Source of the DNA: Bacillota bacterium
Lineage (GTDB): Bacteria > Bacillota > Clostridia > Saccharofermentanales > DTU023
Direction of reading: 5' to 3'
DNA: 64,000 bases
NCBI GenBank assembly: GCA_023426575.1
Contig: JAFAAL010000021.1
Location: 18,283-82,282, forward strand
Shown: piece after piece, positions 34,861 through 43,225 of the stretch
Position numbering within the stretch: position 1 is the stretch's first letter
Layout: each line of letters begins with the position of its first letter
Translations under genes and position numbers: made by a program
The notes under the pieces: model-generated
Database searches by the model: none
What the model was told of the DNA's origin: nothing
The model's input: only the letters and a program-made list of their open reading frames with translations

Positions 34861-35243
34861 GGGGGCGTACAGGTTTCGACGGCTCCATTGAAGCTGTGAT
34901 AGCGGGCAGAGGACCCGTTGGCCTCTTAAAAAAACGGGAACCTTTTTTAAATGCCGAAAAACCGGTATTTGCAGCTGCGTAGTTAACGCCTGCCATGGCC
35001 CCCACGTCGATCTGCCGGGGTGGGCTGCCGTGTCTTTTAAAGCAGACCTTGTTTCTTAGAGGTTAAAGGATCACTGGCGGATTAAGCTTTGCCTCCGTCC
35101 AGTTATTTATGAAGCTACCGGAGGGTTGGCGTCTGCTAAGATGTGACCAGCCCAAGGGGAATACTTAAAATCTTAGCTGCGCCCGGAGAAGTTGCAGTGG
35201 ATCAGAGTTCGGACAGGGGTTCAATTCCCCTCGCTTCCACCAA
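34861..35243 (+). ncRNA. ssrA: tmRNA (SsrA)
   Basis: The tRNA-like ends are clear: the 5-prime GGGGGCG pairs with CGCTTCC near the 3-prime end, which carries an encoded CCA, and the T arm reads GTTCAATTC. The first pseudoknot includes GAGG/CCTC and CCCGT/ACGGG around 34908-34938. The tag reading frame is best read as GCC at 34953 to GCG at 34979 followed by TAG, giving the nonapeptide AEKPVFAAA. The tag is one codon shorter than E. coli's and ends AAA rather than LAA. The role is ribosome rescue with SmpB, encoded just upstream. Confidence 0.95.
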
Positions 35244-35246
35244 GAG

Positions 35247-35274
35247 CACCGCCAGTTTTGGCGGTGCTTTTTTG
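35247..35274 (+). terminator. Intrinsic terminator of ssrA
   Basis: GCACCGCCA (35247-35255) pairs perfectly with TGGCGGTGC (35260-35268) around GTTT, followed by six T residues. It begins four bases after the tmRNA CCA end. Confidence 0.95.
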
Positions 35275-35336
35275 TCGGCCTCTTCGCCTGGTTCTTTATG
35301 ATATGATGGGCAGAGAAAATTGTGGGGGGTGGATTC

Positions 35337-37301
35337 ATGTCCTATTTACCATCGGTCAACACTTTACGCATGCTTTCAGTCGAACAGGTCGAGGCGGCCC
35401 AGTCAGGTCACCCTGGCCTGCCACTCGGGGCCGCTCCTATGGCCTATGCGCTTTGGACGCGCGTCATGCGTCACACGCCAATGGATCCGAAGTGGCTCAA
35501 TCGCGACCGCTTTATCCTCTCAGCAGGTCATGGCTCAGCACTTCTCTATTCGCTCTTACATCTCTCAGGCTATGACGTGACAATGGATGATTTGCGCCAG
35601 TTTAGACAGTTGAACTCACGCACGGCGGGTCACCCAGAATACGGCTTGACAGAGGGTGTCGAGGCGACGACCGGCCCTCTCGGCGCTGGAGCGACCATGG
35701 CGGTGGGGATGGCGCTTGCCGAGACACATCTGGCGGCCCGATTCAATCGTGAGGGCTACCCGCTCTTCGATCACTATACCTATACCCTCGTGGGAGACGG
35801 CTGTCTGCAGGAGGGGATTACGCATGAGGCTTTTTCTTTTGCGGGAACGCAAAAGTTAAACAAGCTGATTGTCATGTATGACTCCAATAAGATTACTATT
35901 GAGGGGAGTACCGATCTCTCCTTTACCGAAGATGTCGGCCAGCGGATGGAGGCCTATGGCTTCCAGGTTCTGCGCATTCAAGATGGTAATGACGTCGATG
36001 AGATTGCGAGCGCTCTAGAGACGGCCAAGGCGGAGCGGGAGAAGCCCAGTTTCATCATTGTCCCTACGCGCATTGGCTACGGCTCTGCCGTGGAAAACAG
36101 TGCTGATGCACATGGTGCCCCCCTGGGCTCTGAAAATTATCAGGGACTGAGAAACAATCTTAAGTGGACTCACGAGGCCTTTACGGTGCCGGAGGCGGTT
36201 CAGGAGGACTTCTCCCAGGCCATCGCGCGCCACAGTCAGGATCTCGAGGAGTGGAACGATCTCTTTGAGCGCTATGCTGAGGCCTATCCCGAACTGGCTC
36301 AGGAGCTAGAAGCCTGCCAGAGGACCTTTAGTGAAGACGACTTCGATGACGCTTACTGGCAGCGCAATCAAAAGGCGGAGGCCACGCGCTCGATCTCAGG
36401 CCGTGTGCTCAACGAACTCGCAGCCAAAGTCCCACAGCTGATTGGTGGTTCGGCTGACCTCGGGCCATCCAACAAGTCGGTGATGAAGGGCCTAAATTCC
36501 TTTAAGCCAGAGGAGCGGACGGGGCGTAATATTCACTTCGGCGTCCGCGAAATGGCCATGACGGCGATTGGCAACGGTATTTCACTGCACGGCTGTCTGC
36601 GTCCTTATGTGGCAACCTTTCTCGTCTTCTCTGACTACATGAAGCCGATGACCCGCCTCTCTGCTCTAATGGAGCAGGGTCTGATCATGATTTTAACGCA
36701 TGACTCCATTGGTGTGGGTGAAGACGGCCCGACTCACGAGCCCGTCGAGCAGCTGACCATGCTACGGGCGACCCCCAATCTCCATGTCTGGCGCCCCGCC
36801 GATGAAATTGAGGTCAGAGCTGCCTGGGCCTCAGCCCTGATGCATCAGAAGACACCGTCGGTCCTGGCTCTCTCGCGTCAGAATCTGCCAAATCTTGAGA
36901 AGACCTCCCGCGAGGCGCTCAAGGGGGGATATATCTACGCCAGGGAAGAGGGGGAACTAGAGCTCGTCATCATTGCGACTGGATCCGAACTGCAACACGC
37001 AGTCGAAGCACGTGAGCGGATTGGTGCTGGCGTCCGTGTCGTCTCCATGCCCTGCCTTGACCTCTTCTTAACTCAGGAAGAGGCCTATCGAGATGAGATC
37101 TTGCCGCCGAACTGTCAGAAGCGGGCGGTCGTTGAGGCCGGCTCTTCCTACTCCTGGGGTCGACTGCTGGGTCCCAGCGGTCTCTACCTCACGATGGACG
37201 GTTTTGGGGCCTCTGGGCCTGGTGATGCCTTGATGGAGCACTTTGGCTTCACGGCTTCGCAAGTCACAGAGAAAATTGAGAGCTATCTAAAGGAAGCATA
37301 G
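35337..37301 (+). CDS. tkt: Transketolase
   Basis: A 654-residue thiamine-diphosphate enzyme of the pentose phosphate pathway, partner of the epimerase at 6444. Motifs include SGHPGLPLGAAPMAYALW, GDGCLQEGITHEAFSFAG (ThDP binding), DSIGVGEDGPTHEPVEQL and GDALMEHFG at the end. I choose the ATG at 35337, closely preceded by GGGGGGTGGA; the GTG at 35322 is an in-frame alternative inside that purine run. An AT-rich TATGAT near 35297 is a possible -10. A terminator follows. Confidence 0.96.
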   Translation: MSYLPSVNTLRMLSVEQVEAAQSGHPGLPLGAAPMAYALWTRVMRHTPMDPKWLNRDRFILSAGHGSALLYSLLHLSGYDVTMDDLRQFRQLNSRTAGHPEYGLTEGVEATTGPLGAGATMAVGMALAETHLAARFNREGYPLFDHYTYTLVGDGCLQEGITHEAFSFAGTQKLNKLIVMYDSNKITIEGSTDLSFTEDVGQRMEAYGFQVLRIQDGNDVDEIASALETAKAEREKPSFIIVPTRIGYGSAVENSADAHGAPLGSENYQGLRNNLKWTHEAFTVPEAVQEDFSQAIARHSQDLEEWNDLFERYAEAYPELAQELEACQRTFSEDDFDDAYWQRNQKAEATRSISGRVLNELAAKVPQLIGGSADLGPSNKSVMKGLNSFKPEERTGRNIHFGVREMAMTAIGNGISLHGCLRPYVATFLVFSDYMKPMTRLSALMEQGLIMILTHDSIGVGEDGPTHEPVEQLTMLRATPNLHVWRPADEIEVRAAWASALMHQKTPSVLALSRQNLPNLEKTSREALKGGYIYAREEGELELVIIATGSELQHAVEARERIGAGVRVVSMPCLDLFLTQEEAYRDEILPPNCQKRAVVEAGSSYSWGRLLGPSGLYLTMDGFGASGPGDALMEHFGFTASQVTEKIESYLKEA

Positions 37302-37310
37302 AATGGCAAA

Positions 37311-37340
37311 GACGGCACGGGGACCCGTGCCATCTTTTTT
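37311..37340 (+). terminator. Intrinsic terminator after tkt
   Basis: A GC-rich stem with GGCACGG pairing to CCGTGCC around GGAC, followed by six T residues, ends the tkt transcript 10-40 bases after its stop. The convergent NYN gene ends at 37362. Confidence 0.9.
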
Positions 37341-37361
37341 CTCTACTAGCCTTCAGCGCTC

Positions 37362-38180
37362 TTAGAAGCTGCGCTCTTTAATCTTGTACTTGATATTTTC
37401 TGATTCTGCCTTGAGCTTGATGTAGATGTGCTTTTGATTGCCGGCGCCCTCGCGAATATTGACCTCATAGTCGCCCATCGCCTTGATCATCGGTGTCAAC
37501 TTGGCAAAACCGTAGTTGCGGGAGTCAAAGGACGGCTGCTTCTTATTCAAGAGATTGCCGACCTCGCCGAGATAGGCCCAGCCACTCTCATCCTCAACGT
37601 CTGAGACCGTCTGAGCAATCAGGCGACGGATCTTCTCGTCAATTTTATTGATGCTGCGCTTCTCGTTTTTATTCTTTTCGCTCTTCTTCTTACTGGGCAG
37701 TCCAGTCTTCTTGGGCTCGGCTTCGGCCTCGATATCTGGCTCTAAAATCTCGAGGTAGATAAAGCGGTCACAAGCTGCAATAAAAGCATTGGGCGTCTTC
37801 TGTTCGCCGATGCCATAGACAGTCTTGCCAGCCTCTCTCAGGCGCATCGCCAAGCGTGTGAAATCGCTGTCAGATGAGACGAGGCAGAAGGCGTCAGCCT
37901 TGTTGGAATACAGTATATCCATCGCGTCGATGATCATCGCTGAATCTGTTGCATTCTTGCCACTCGTGTAGGCAAACTGCTGGGCCGGCGAAATCGCGTA
38001 GTCGAGCAAGAGATTCTTCCAGCCAGCGAGATTTGGCTTGGTCCAGTCGCCATAGATGCGCTTGATCGTCGGATTTCCATAGCGGGCAATCTCCTGCATC
38101 ATCGACTCGACGTAGTGGTGGGAAATGTTATCAGCATCAATTAAAACTGCGAGATGTGTGTCCTTGACGGTATCGTCCAT
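37362..38180 (-). CDS. NYN-domain putative ribonuclease with LOTUS/OST-HTH domain
   Basis: A 272-residue cytoplasmic protein. Residues 10-150 form a NYN (PIN-like) nuclease domain: LIDADN carries the first acidic residues, SGKNATDSAMIIDAMDIL the second acidic motif and LVSSDSDF the third. After a charged Lys/Glu linker at about 155-180, residues 185-265 resemble an OST-HTH/LOTUS domain (ISRLI-like helix, ...YGFAKLTPMI). Such proteins are thought to act on RNA; the substrate is unknown. It is a single gene between a terminator and a divergent promoter region. Confidence 0.85.
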   Translation of the reverse strand: MDDTVKDTHLAVLIDADNISHHYVESMMQEIARYGNPTIKRIYGDWTKPNLAGWKNLLLDYAISPAQQFAYTSGKNATDSAMIIDAMDILYSNKADAFCLVSSDSDFTRLAMRLREAGKTVYGIGEQKTPNAFIAACDRFIYLEILEPDIEAEAEPKKTGLPSKKKSEKNKNEKRSINKIDEKIRRLIAQTVSDVEDESGWAYLGEVGNLLNKKQPSFDSRNYGFAKLTPMIKAMGDYEVNIREGAGNQKHIYIKLKAESENIKYKIKERSF

Positions 38181-38208
38181 TGTTGGCTCCTCTTAAATCG
38201 TTAGAACC

Positions 38209-38261
38209 ATTATATACCAAAGCCACAAAATGCGAACGCTTCACGGGAGCTATGGTAAAAT
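38209..38261. promoter_or_regulatory. Divergent promoter region between NYN gene and nucleotidyltransferase
   Basis: On the minus strand TATAAT (38209-38214), preceded by TGGTA as an extended -10, faces the NYN gene. On the plus strand TGGTAAAAT (38253-38261), also an extended -10, faces the nucleotidyltransferase gene. The -35 elements are weak in both directions. Confidence 0.5.
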
Positions 38262-38290
38262 AGGGGCCAAATGGAATTGGAGGATAAGTT

Positions 38291-39172
38291 ATGGAACTGA
38301 CATTGGTCATTTTAGCTGCAGGTATGGGTTCGCGCTTTGGCGATAAGAAGCAGTTGGTCGGCTTCGGCCCCGCTGGCCAACTCTTGCCAGAATATTCGAT
38401 CTATGATGCAGTCAAAGCAGGTTTCAATAGGATTCTCTGGATTATTCAAGAGAGCGACCGCAAGGCATTTGACGAAGCTCTGGCCAAGTCTCATTGGGAT
38501 GTGCCGATGGACTTTGCCTATCAGGATCTGAGAGCAGTCCCAGAGGGGATAGTGATTCCCGAGGAGAGACAGAAGCCGTGGGGGACTGCGCATGCACTCC
38601 TCGCTGCCGCTCCGAAGATCAAGGGTCCCTTTGCGATCATCAATGCGGATGATTACTACGGGCCCTCCGCCTATCAGGCGCTGGCAGATTTTTTAAGAAG
38701 TGACCGTCCAGAGATTGCCATGGTTCTCGGCTATGAACTCGGTAAGACTCTCTCAGGGCATGGCTCCGTCACCCGTGGGGTGCTCGAGACAAAAGATGGC
38801 AAACTACAGGCCATTGCCGAGACCTCCGGCCTCCGTCTAGAGGGCGCTGAGATCGTTGACAACGAGGGACGGCAATATTCGGCCTCCTGTCCCATCTCCA
38901 TGAATGCCTGGGCATTCAAGTCAGAGATTTTGACCTGGCTGAGCGAGCGCAATGAGCGCTTCTTCCGTGAGATCTTTCCCGAGAATCCTCTCCGTTCAGA
39001 GTTCTTCCTCCCCGAATTTGTCGAGGAGCTCATCCGCGAGGAGGCGCTAGACGTCTTGGTCATGCCCTGCAGTGAGCAGTGGTTTGGCGTCACCCATAAA
39101 GAGGATCGCGAGAAATTAGAGGCTGAACTTCGCGCGATGCACGAGCGGGGTCTCTATCCAAAAACGTTCTAA
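38291..39172 (+). CDS. Nucleotidyltransferase of the sugar-phosphate type
   Basis: A 293-residue GT-A-fold nucleotidyltransferase. The N-terminal signature LAAGMGSRFG is the NTP-binding loop and INADDYYG supplies the metal-binding aspartate. It resembles UTP- or dTTP-dependent sugar-1-phosphate transferases, but lacks the typical lysine context of GalU, and the product cannot be told from sequence. It heads a long run of genes with spacing of 13 bases to argS, has GGAGG before its ATG and a likely promoter just upstream. Confidence 0.8.
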   Translation: MELTLVILAAGMGSRFGDKKQLVGFGPAGQLLPEYSIYDAVKAGFNRILWIIQESDRKAFDEALAKSHWDVPMDFAYQDLRAVPEGIVIPEERQKPWGTAHALLAAAPKIKGPFAIINADDYYGPSAYQALADFLRSDRPEIAMVLGYELGKTLSGHGSVTRGVLETKDGKLQAIAETSGLRLEGAEIVDNEGRQYSASCPISMNAWAFKSEILTWLSERNERFFREIFPENPLRSEFFLPEFVEELIREEALDVLVMPCSEQWFGVTHKEDREKLEAELRAMHERGLYPKTF

Positions 39173-39185
39173 TTGGAGGGGAAAT

Positions 39186-40892
39186 ATGCAGATTAAAGAG
39201 GCCACGGCCCAAGCGATTGCCGATACGGGCATCCTGGATTATGAGCGAGCACTCAGCCTATTGGCGGAACCGCCCCAGCCAGAGCTGGGGGATTTGGCTC
39301 TGCCTTGTTTCACCCTGGCCAAGGACTTGCGTCGTAGTCCCCAGCAAATTGCCGAGGAGATTCGAGAGCGCCTTGCGCCGAACCCGCTCTATAAAGAGGT
39401 GACTTGCCAGGGTCCTTATCTCAATTTTACCTTTGATCCCCAGACTTATGTCTCTCATGTCCTCCAGCGGGTCGCTGTCGAAGGGGAGAACTACGGTGAT
39501 TCGGCCGAGGGATCTGGCAAGCCAGTCATCGTCGAATTTTCTTCCGCAAATATTGCCAAGACCTTCCACGTCGGGCATGGCTACTCGACGATCCTCGGCC
39601 AAGTCATCGCCAATCTCTATGAAAAGTTGGGCTATGAGGTTCACCGTTTCAACCATCTCGGTGACTACGGCACCCAATTTGGCAAGTTGATCTATGCCTG
39701 GCATCACTATGGCGACGAGGCGGCTCTTGAGGCCCGTCCCATTGAAGAGATGCTTCGTATCTATATCAAGTTCCACGAAGAGGCGGAGAAAGACCCCTCA
39801 CTCGAGGACTGTGCCCGCCAGGAATTCAAGCGCCTGGAGGCGGGAGATCCGGACTCGGTGGCTCTCTGGAATCGCTTTCGCGAGCTCTCCATCGTGGAGT
39901 TCAAGAGAATCTACCAGCGCCTGAACATCGATTTTGACAATTGGAATGGGGAGGCTTTTTATGCGGAGATGACACCTGAGATCGTCAGCGAGTTGAAAGA
40001 GCAGGGGCTCCTCGTCGAATCCGAGGGGGCTCTGGTCGTCGATCTCGAGGATTGTGGCCTGAATCCTTGCATCATCATCAAGTCGGATGGAACGTCTATC
40101 TATGCGACGAGGGATCTTGCAGCCATCAAGTGGCGTCACGAGCACATTCACTTTGACAAGAATATCTATGTCGTTGGTAAGGAGCAGAGTAATCACTTCC
40201 AGCAACTTTTTGCTGTCTTGAGAAAACAGGGCAAGGACTATGCCGATGACTGCATCCATGTCGCCAATGGACGCATCAAGTTCGCCGATGGTGACTTCTC
40301 CACGCGAAAGGGGCAGATCATCAGTCTGGCTGAATTTTTAGATCGTGCTGTCGCCAAGACTAAGGAGATCATCGAGAACAGCCCCAACCGCGATGAGATC
40401 GAAGACATTGATCAGACCGCGGAGATCATTGGGGTCGATGCCGTCATCTTCACCTATATCAAGAACAGTCGCGAGCGCGACTTCTTCTTCACCTGGGAGG
40501 AGGCACTGAGTTTTGAGGGTGAGACCGCGCCCTATCTCCTCTATACCTATGCCCGTGCCAGATCGATTTTGCGCAAGGCTGGGGTCTCGATAGATCCTCG
40601 CCACACTGACTTCTCCCGCTTGGATTCAGCTGAAGATGTCCAAATTGCTAAGGTTTTGGACGGCCTGCCCGAAAAGCTGAGACAGGCAGCTTATGCCTAT
40701 GAGCCCTCTATCCTCGTGCGACAAGTCTTGAACTTGGCGAGGAGCTTCAACAGCTATTATCACCAGAATCCAATTCTCAAGGCCGAAAATATCGCAGTCC
40801 AGGAGGCTCGCCTCGCGCTCGTCCAGATCGTCGCCGATCAGCTCGCCTCATTCCTCGGACTCTTGAACCTCAAGACGATCGAAAAGATGTAA
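39186..40892 (+). CDS. argS: Arginyl-tRNA synthetase
   Basis: A 568-residue class I synthetase. The N-terminal Add1 domain is followed by SSANIAKTFHVGHGYST, in which HVGH is the HIGH motif, and by the arginine-binding region with HLGDYGTQFGKL. FSTRKGQ stands at the KMSKS position, an accepted variation in ArgRS. The DALR anticodon-binding domain ends the protein. A GGAGGGG site precedes the ATG. One base separates its stop from the next gene, so translation is probably coupled. No T-box leader was seen. Confidence 0.96.
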   Translation: MQIKEATAQAIADTGILDYERALSLLAEPPQPELGDLALPCFTLAKDLRRSPQQIAEEIRERLAPNPLYKEVTCQGPYLNFTFDPQTYVSHVLQRVAVEGENYGDSAEGSGKPVIVEFSSANIAKTFHVGHGYSTILGQVIANLYEKLGYEVHRFNHLGDYGTQFGKLIYAWHHYGDEAALEARPIEEMLRIYIKFHEEAEKDPSLEDCARQEFKRLEAGDPDSVALWNRFRELSIVEFKRIYQRLNIDFDNWNGEAFYAEMTPEIVSELKEQGLLVESEGALVVDLEDCGLNPCIIIKSDGTSIYATRDLAAIKWRHEHIHFDKNIYVVGKEQSNHFQQLFAVLRKQGKDYADDCIHVANGRIKFADGDFSTRKGQIISLAEFLDRAVAKTKEIIENSPNRDEIEDIDQTAEIIGVDAVIFTYIKNSRERDFFFTWEEALSFEGETAPYLLYTYARARSILRKAGVSIDPRHTDFSRLDSAEDVQIAKVLDGLPEKLRQAAYAYEPSILVRQVLNLARSFNSYYHQNPILKAENIAVQEARLALVQIVADQLASFLGLLNLKTIEKM

Positions 40893-40893
40893 A

Positions 40894-42615
40894 GTGCGTC
40901 CTTTTAGCCAACTGCATTATCAGAGACCGAATTTTACAGAGCTTACGCGACAACTGAAGCGGCTTGCGCGCCGTTTCAAACGTGAGCGCGATCTCGAACT
41001 GCGGCAGGAGATCTTGCGAGAATTCCAAGATCTCTATGAGGACTATCAGGAGATGTATCTTCTGGCGCTGCTGAGACATCAGCTCAACAAGTCGGAATTT
41101 TACGCCAATGAGCTCAGCGTCTTCCAATCCGTAGAGGATGAACTCAAGGTGATCGTCGATGATTTTTATACGGAATTTCTCCGCGCCAAGGTCAACTTTA
41201 GTCCACAGGATCCGAGTCAGGCGACCTTAAACCGCCTGGCTCTCGATCGCCTCCAGCTCTACGGCCCGAATTTTAGAGAGGCCAAAGAGATTGAGAGCGC
41301 TTTCCTCTTAAGGGAGAGACGCCGTCTCGAGAAAATCAAACGGCGTGTCTCTGGGACGGATAGTGTCATACACTTCCAGCAGAGTTTGAGGCACCCCCAG
41401 CCAGAAGAGCGTCTGGCCGCCTGGCACGAACTCAGTCATGAACTCATGGCCCATGAGGTGGATTCGGCGACTGACTATCTCCACCTGCTGCTCTTGCGCC
41501 AGCACCTCCAAAATGCGGGGGGCTATGCTTCGGCCTATCAATACGCCTACCACTACAGTCATCTCTACTTTGAGCAGCAGTCCGATTGGATCGCCTTTAA
41601 AGAGGGGCTCGAACGTCACTTCATGCCGCTTTTCCAGAGCTTTTTTCAAAGTCGTATCCGAAGGCTCGGCGAGGCCACTGTCAAAGTGGAAAATGCCTTT
41701 TGCCTGATTTCGGATGAGGGGCTCAGTCACTTGCCTAGCGCAGGTCCTGACTTTCTCACTCTCTTGAGCCAAGACTATGATCTTAGACTTGGCGGTGAGA
41801 ATGCATTTTTCACTACGCTCCTCCAAGAGGGCTATATGCAAGAGTTGGGATCATCTATAGACTTGCAGGCTGAGATGCCGATCTTCTTGCCGAAGAGCCG
41901 CCAAGTTGTCTTACTCTATCCTGCCTATACAGGAGCTCAGATCGACCTCTGTCTGCATGAGCTCAGTGCAGAGTTTGCCCGTCAACTGCTGCGCTATGCG
42001 ACAGTCCAAAATTTCCCAGCGCGACAAGCGTGGCCGGAGGCAGCTCTCGCCGAGGCCCTCTGTGAATTTGGACTCCTCGCCATCTTCAGTCGAAGACAAC
42101 ATCGCTTCGAGAGCGAAGTTAACGGAGATGAGGCCCTACTGGGCGTCATCACGCGCGACGAGCTGATCGACCTTCTCCTGGCGCGTGCGCTGATGCTCTT
42201 ACCCCAGCAGCTCTTTATGGCCGATTTTGAACTCCAGGTCAATGCCTATGAAGTCAAAACGCGTAAAGAAATTGCCGAGCTCTGGCGGCGGCTGGCTCAT
42301 CGCGCCTATCCAGATCTCGATCGCAGTGAGGTCTTGGCCTTTCAGAAAGGTTATGAGCGGCAGCTGAACTTTGAGCTCTTTGCCGCGCCTTTTGTCAGCT
42401 TGGAGTTCATCTTGGCTCTCTGCCTCATCTTGTATGAACAACCTTGGCAGAAGGGGAACGATCAGAAACTGCTTAGCAAATTCATGAGATTTGTCATGAG
42501 CAATCGGAGTCTTCCGCTGCCAAAACGCATAGAAAATGCTGGCTTCACCGGACTGTCAGACCCAGATTTCCTTGCAAGAGCCGCCTTTAGCCTAGCCAAT
42601 CGCTTAGAAATATAG
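40894..42615 (+). CDS. M3-family oligoendopeptidase homologue lacking the zinc site
   Basis: A 573-residue protein whose start (LHYQRPNFTELTRQL) and helical layout match PepF/M3 oligoendopeptidases. In active members an HExGH motif binds zinc, with a downstream Glu in EIHSMSMEF. Here the aligned segment at residues 355-359 reads HELSA, so the second histidine is alanine, and the downstream segment at about 384-392 reads ALAEALCEF, with alanine at the third ligand position. The rest, including the strand before the motif (MPIFLPKSRQVVLLYP), is preserved, so it may be a binding or scaffold protein. It starts with GTG two bases after argS. Confidence 0.72.
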   Translation: MRPFSQLHYQRPNFTELTRQLKRLARRFKRERDLELRQEILREFQDLYEDYQEMYLLALLRHQLNKSEFYANELSVFQSVEDELKVIVDDFYTEFLRAKVNFSPQDPSQATLNRLALDRLQLYGPNFREAKEIESAFLLRERRRLEKIKRRVSGTDSVIHFQQSLRHPQPEERLAAWHELSHELMAHEVDSATDYLHLLLLRQHLQNAGGYASAYQYAYHYSHLYFEQQSDWIAFKEGLERHFMPLFQSFFQSRIRRLGEATVKVENAFCLISDEGLSHLPSAGPDFLTLLSQDYDLRLGGENAFFTTLLQEGYMQELGSSIDLQAEMPIFLPKSRQVVLLYPAYTGAQIDLCLHELSAEFARQLLRYATVQNFPARQAWPEAALAEALCEFGLLAIFSRRQHRFESEVNGDEALLGVITRDELIDLLLARALMLLPQQLFMADFELQVNAYEVKTRKEIAELWRRLAHRAYPDLDRSEVLAFQKGYERQLNFELFAAPFVSLEFILALCLILYEQPWQKGNDQKLLSKFMRFVMSNRSLPLPKRIENAGFTGLSDPDFLARAAFSLANRLEI

Positions 42616-42623
42616 GAATCGAG

Positions 42624-43223
42624 ATGAAGATTTATTTAGCCACACATAATCAGGATAAGCTCAATGAATTTCGTGAGCTCTTAGGCGATCGATTGGAGAT
42701 TCAGCCCCTTCCCACAGACTTTCCTCCGATCGAAGAGAATGGGACTAGCTATGAGGCCAATGCCGAGATCAAGGCGCGTGCCGTCTACGAGGCCCTCGGA
42801 GCTCCTGTTCTCGCTGATGACTCAGGTCTCTCCGTCGATGCCCTCGATGGCTATCCCGGCATTTATTCCGCGCGCTTTGCCGGGGCTGATGCCGCTTATC
42901 CCGATAAGATCTCCAAGCTCTGGGGCCTCCTCGCCAAGACGCCGCCGGCAGAGTGGGGAGCCTCCTTTATCTGTGCGCTCTGTCTCATCGATGAGGCGGG
43001 ACGAGCTCATCATTTCCGAGGAGAGGTCAGAGGCTTGATCTGGCCAGAGCTCCGAGGGACGCATGGCTTCGGCTACGACCCGATTTTTTATCTGCCTGAG
43101 CGGCAGATGACGACGGCCGAGCTGAGTCCCGAGGCCAAAAATGAAATCTCGCACCGGGGTCTCGCCGTCCAGAAACTTTTGACCTATCTTGAAGAATCGG
43201 GTTTAATTGAGCCAAAGGAGTAG
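42624..43223 (+). CDS. rdgB: XTP/dITP diphosphatase (RdgB/HAM1)
   Basis: A 199-residue house-cleaning pyrophosphatase that removes deaminated purine triphosphates such as ITP and XTP. The N-terminal ATHNQDKLNEF, the LADDSGLSVDALDGYPGIYSARF segment and HGFGYDPIF are diagnostic; SHRGLA near the C terminus is also conserved. Length is typical. Two bases separate it from the following membrane protein gene. It fits with the purine genes further downstream in the same run. Confidence 0.95.
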   Translation: MKIYLATHNQDKLNEFRELLGDRLEIQPLPTDFPPIEENGTSYEANAEIKARAVYEALGAPVLADDSGLSVDALDGYPGIYSARFAGADAAYPDKISKLWGLLAKTPPAEWGASFICALCLIDEAGRAHHFRGEVRGLIWPELRGTHGFGYDPIFYLPERQMTTAELSPEAKNEISHRGLAVQKLLTYLEESGLIEPKE

Positions 43224-43225
43224 CC

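Noticed and set aside
34628..35005. Open frame on the minus strand through smpB and tmRNA
   Set aside because: It is the shadow of smpB and of the structured tmRNA, which explain the sequence fully.
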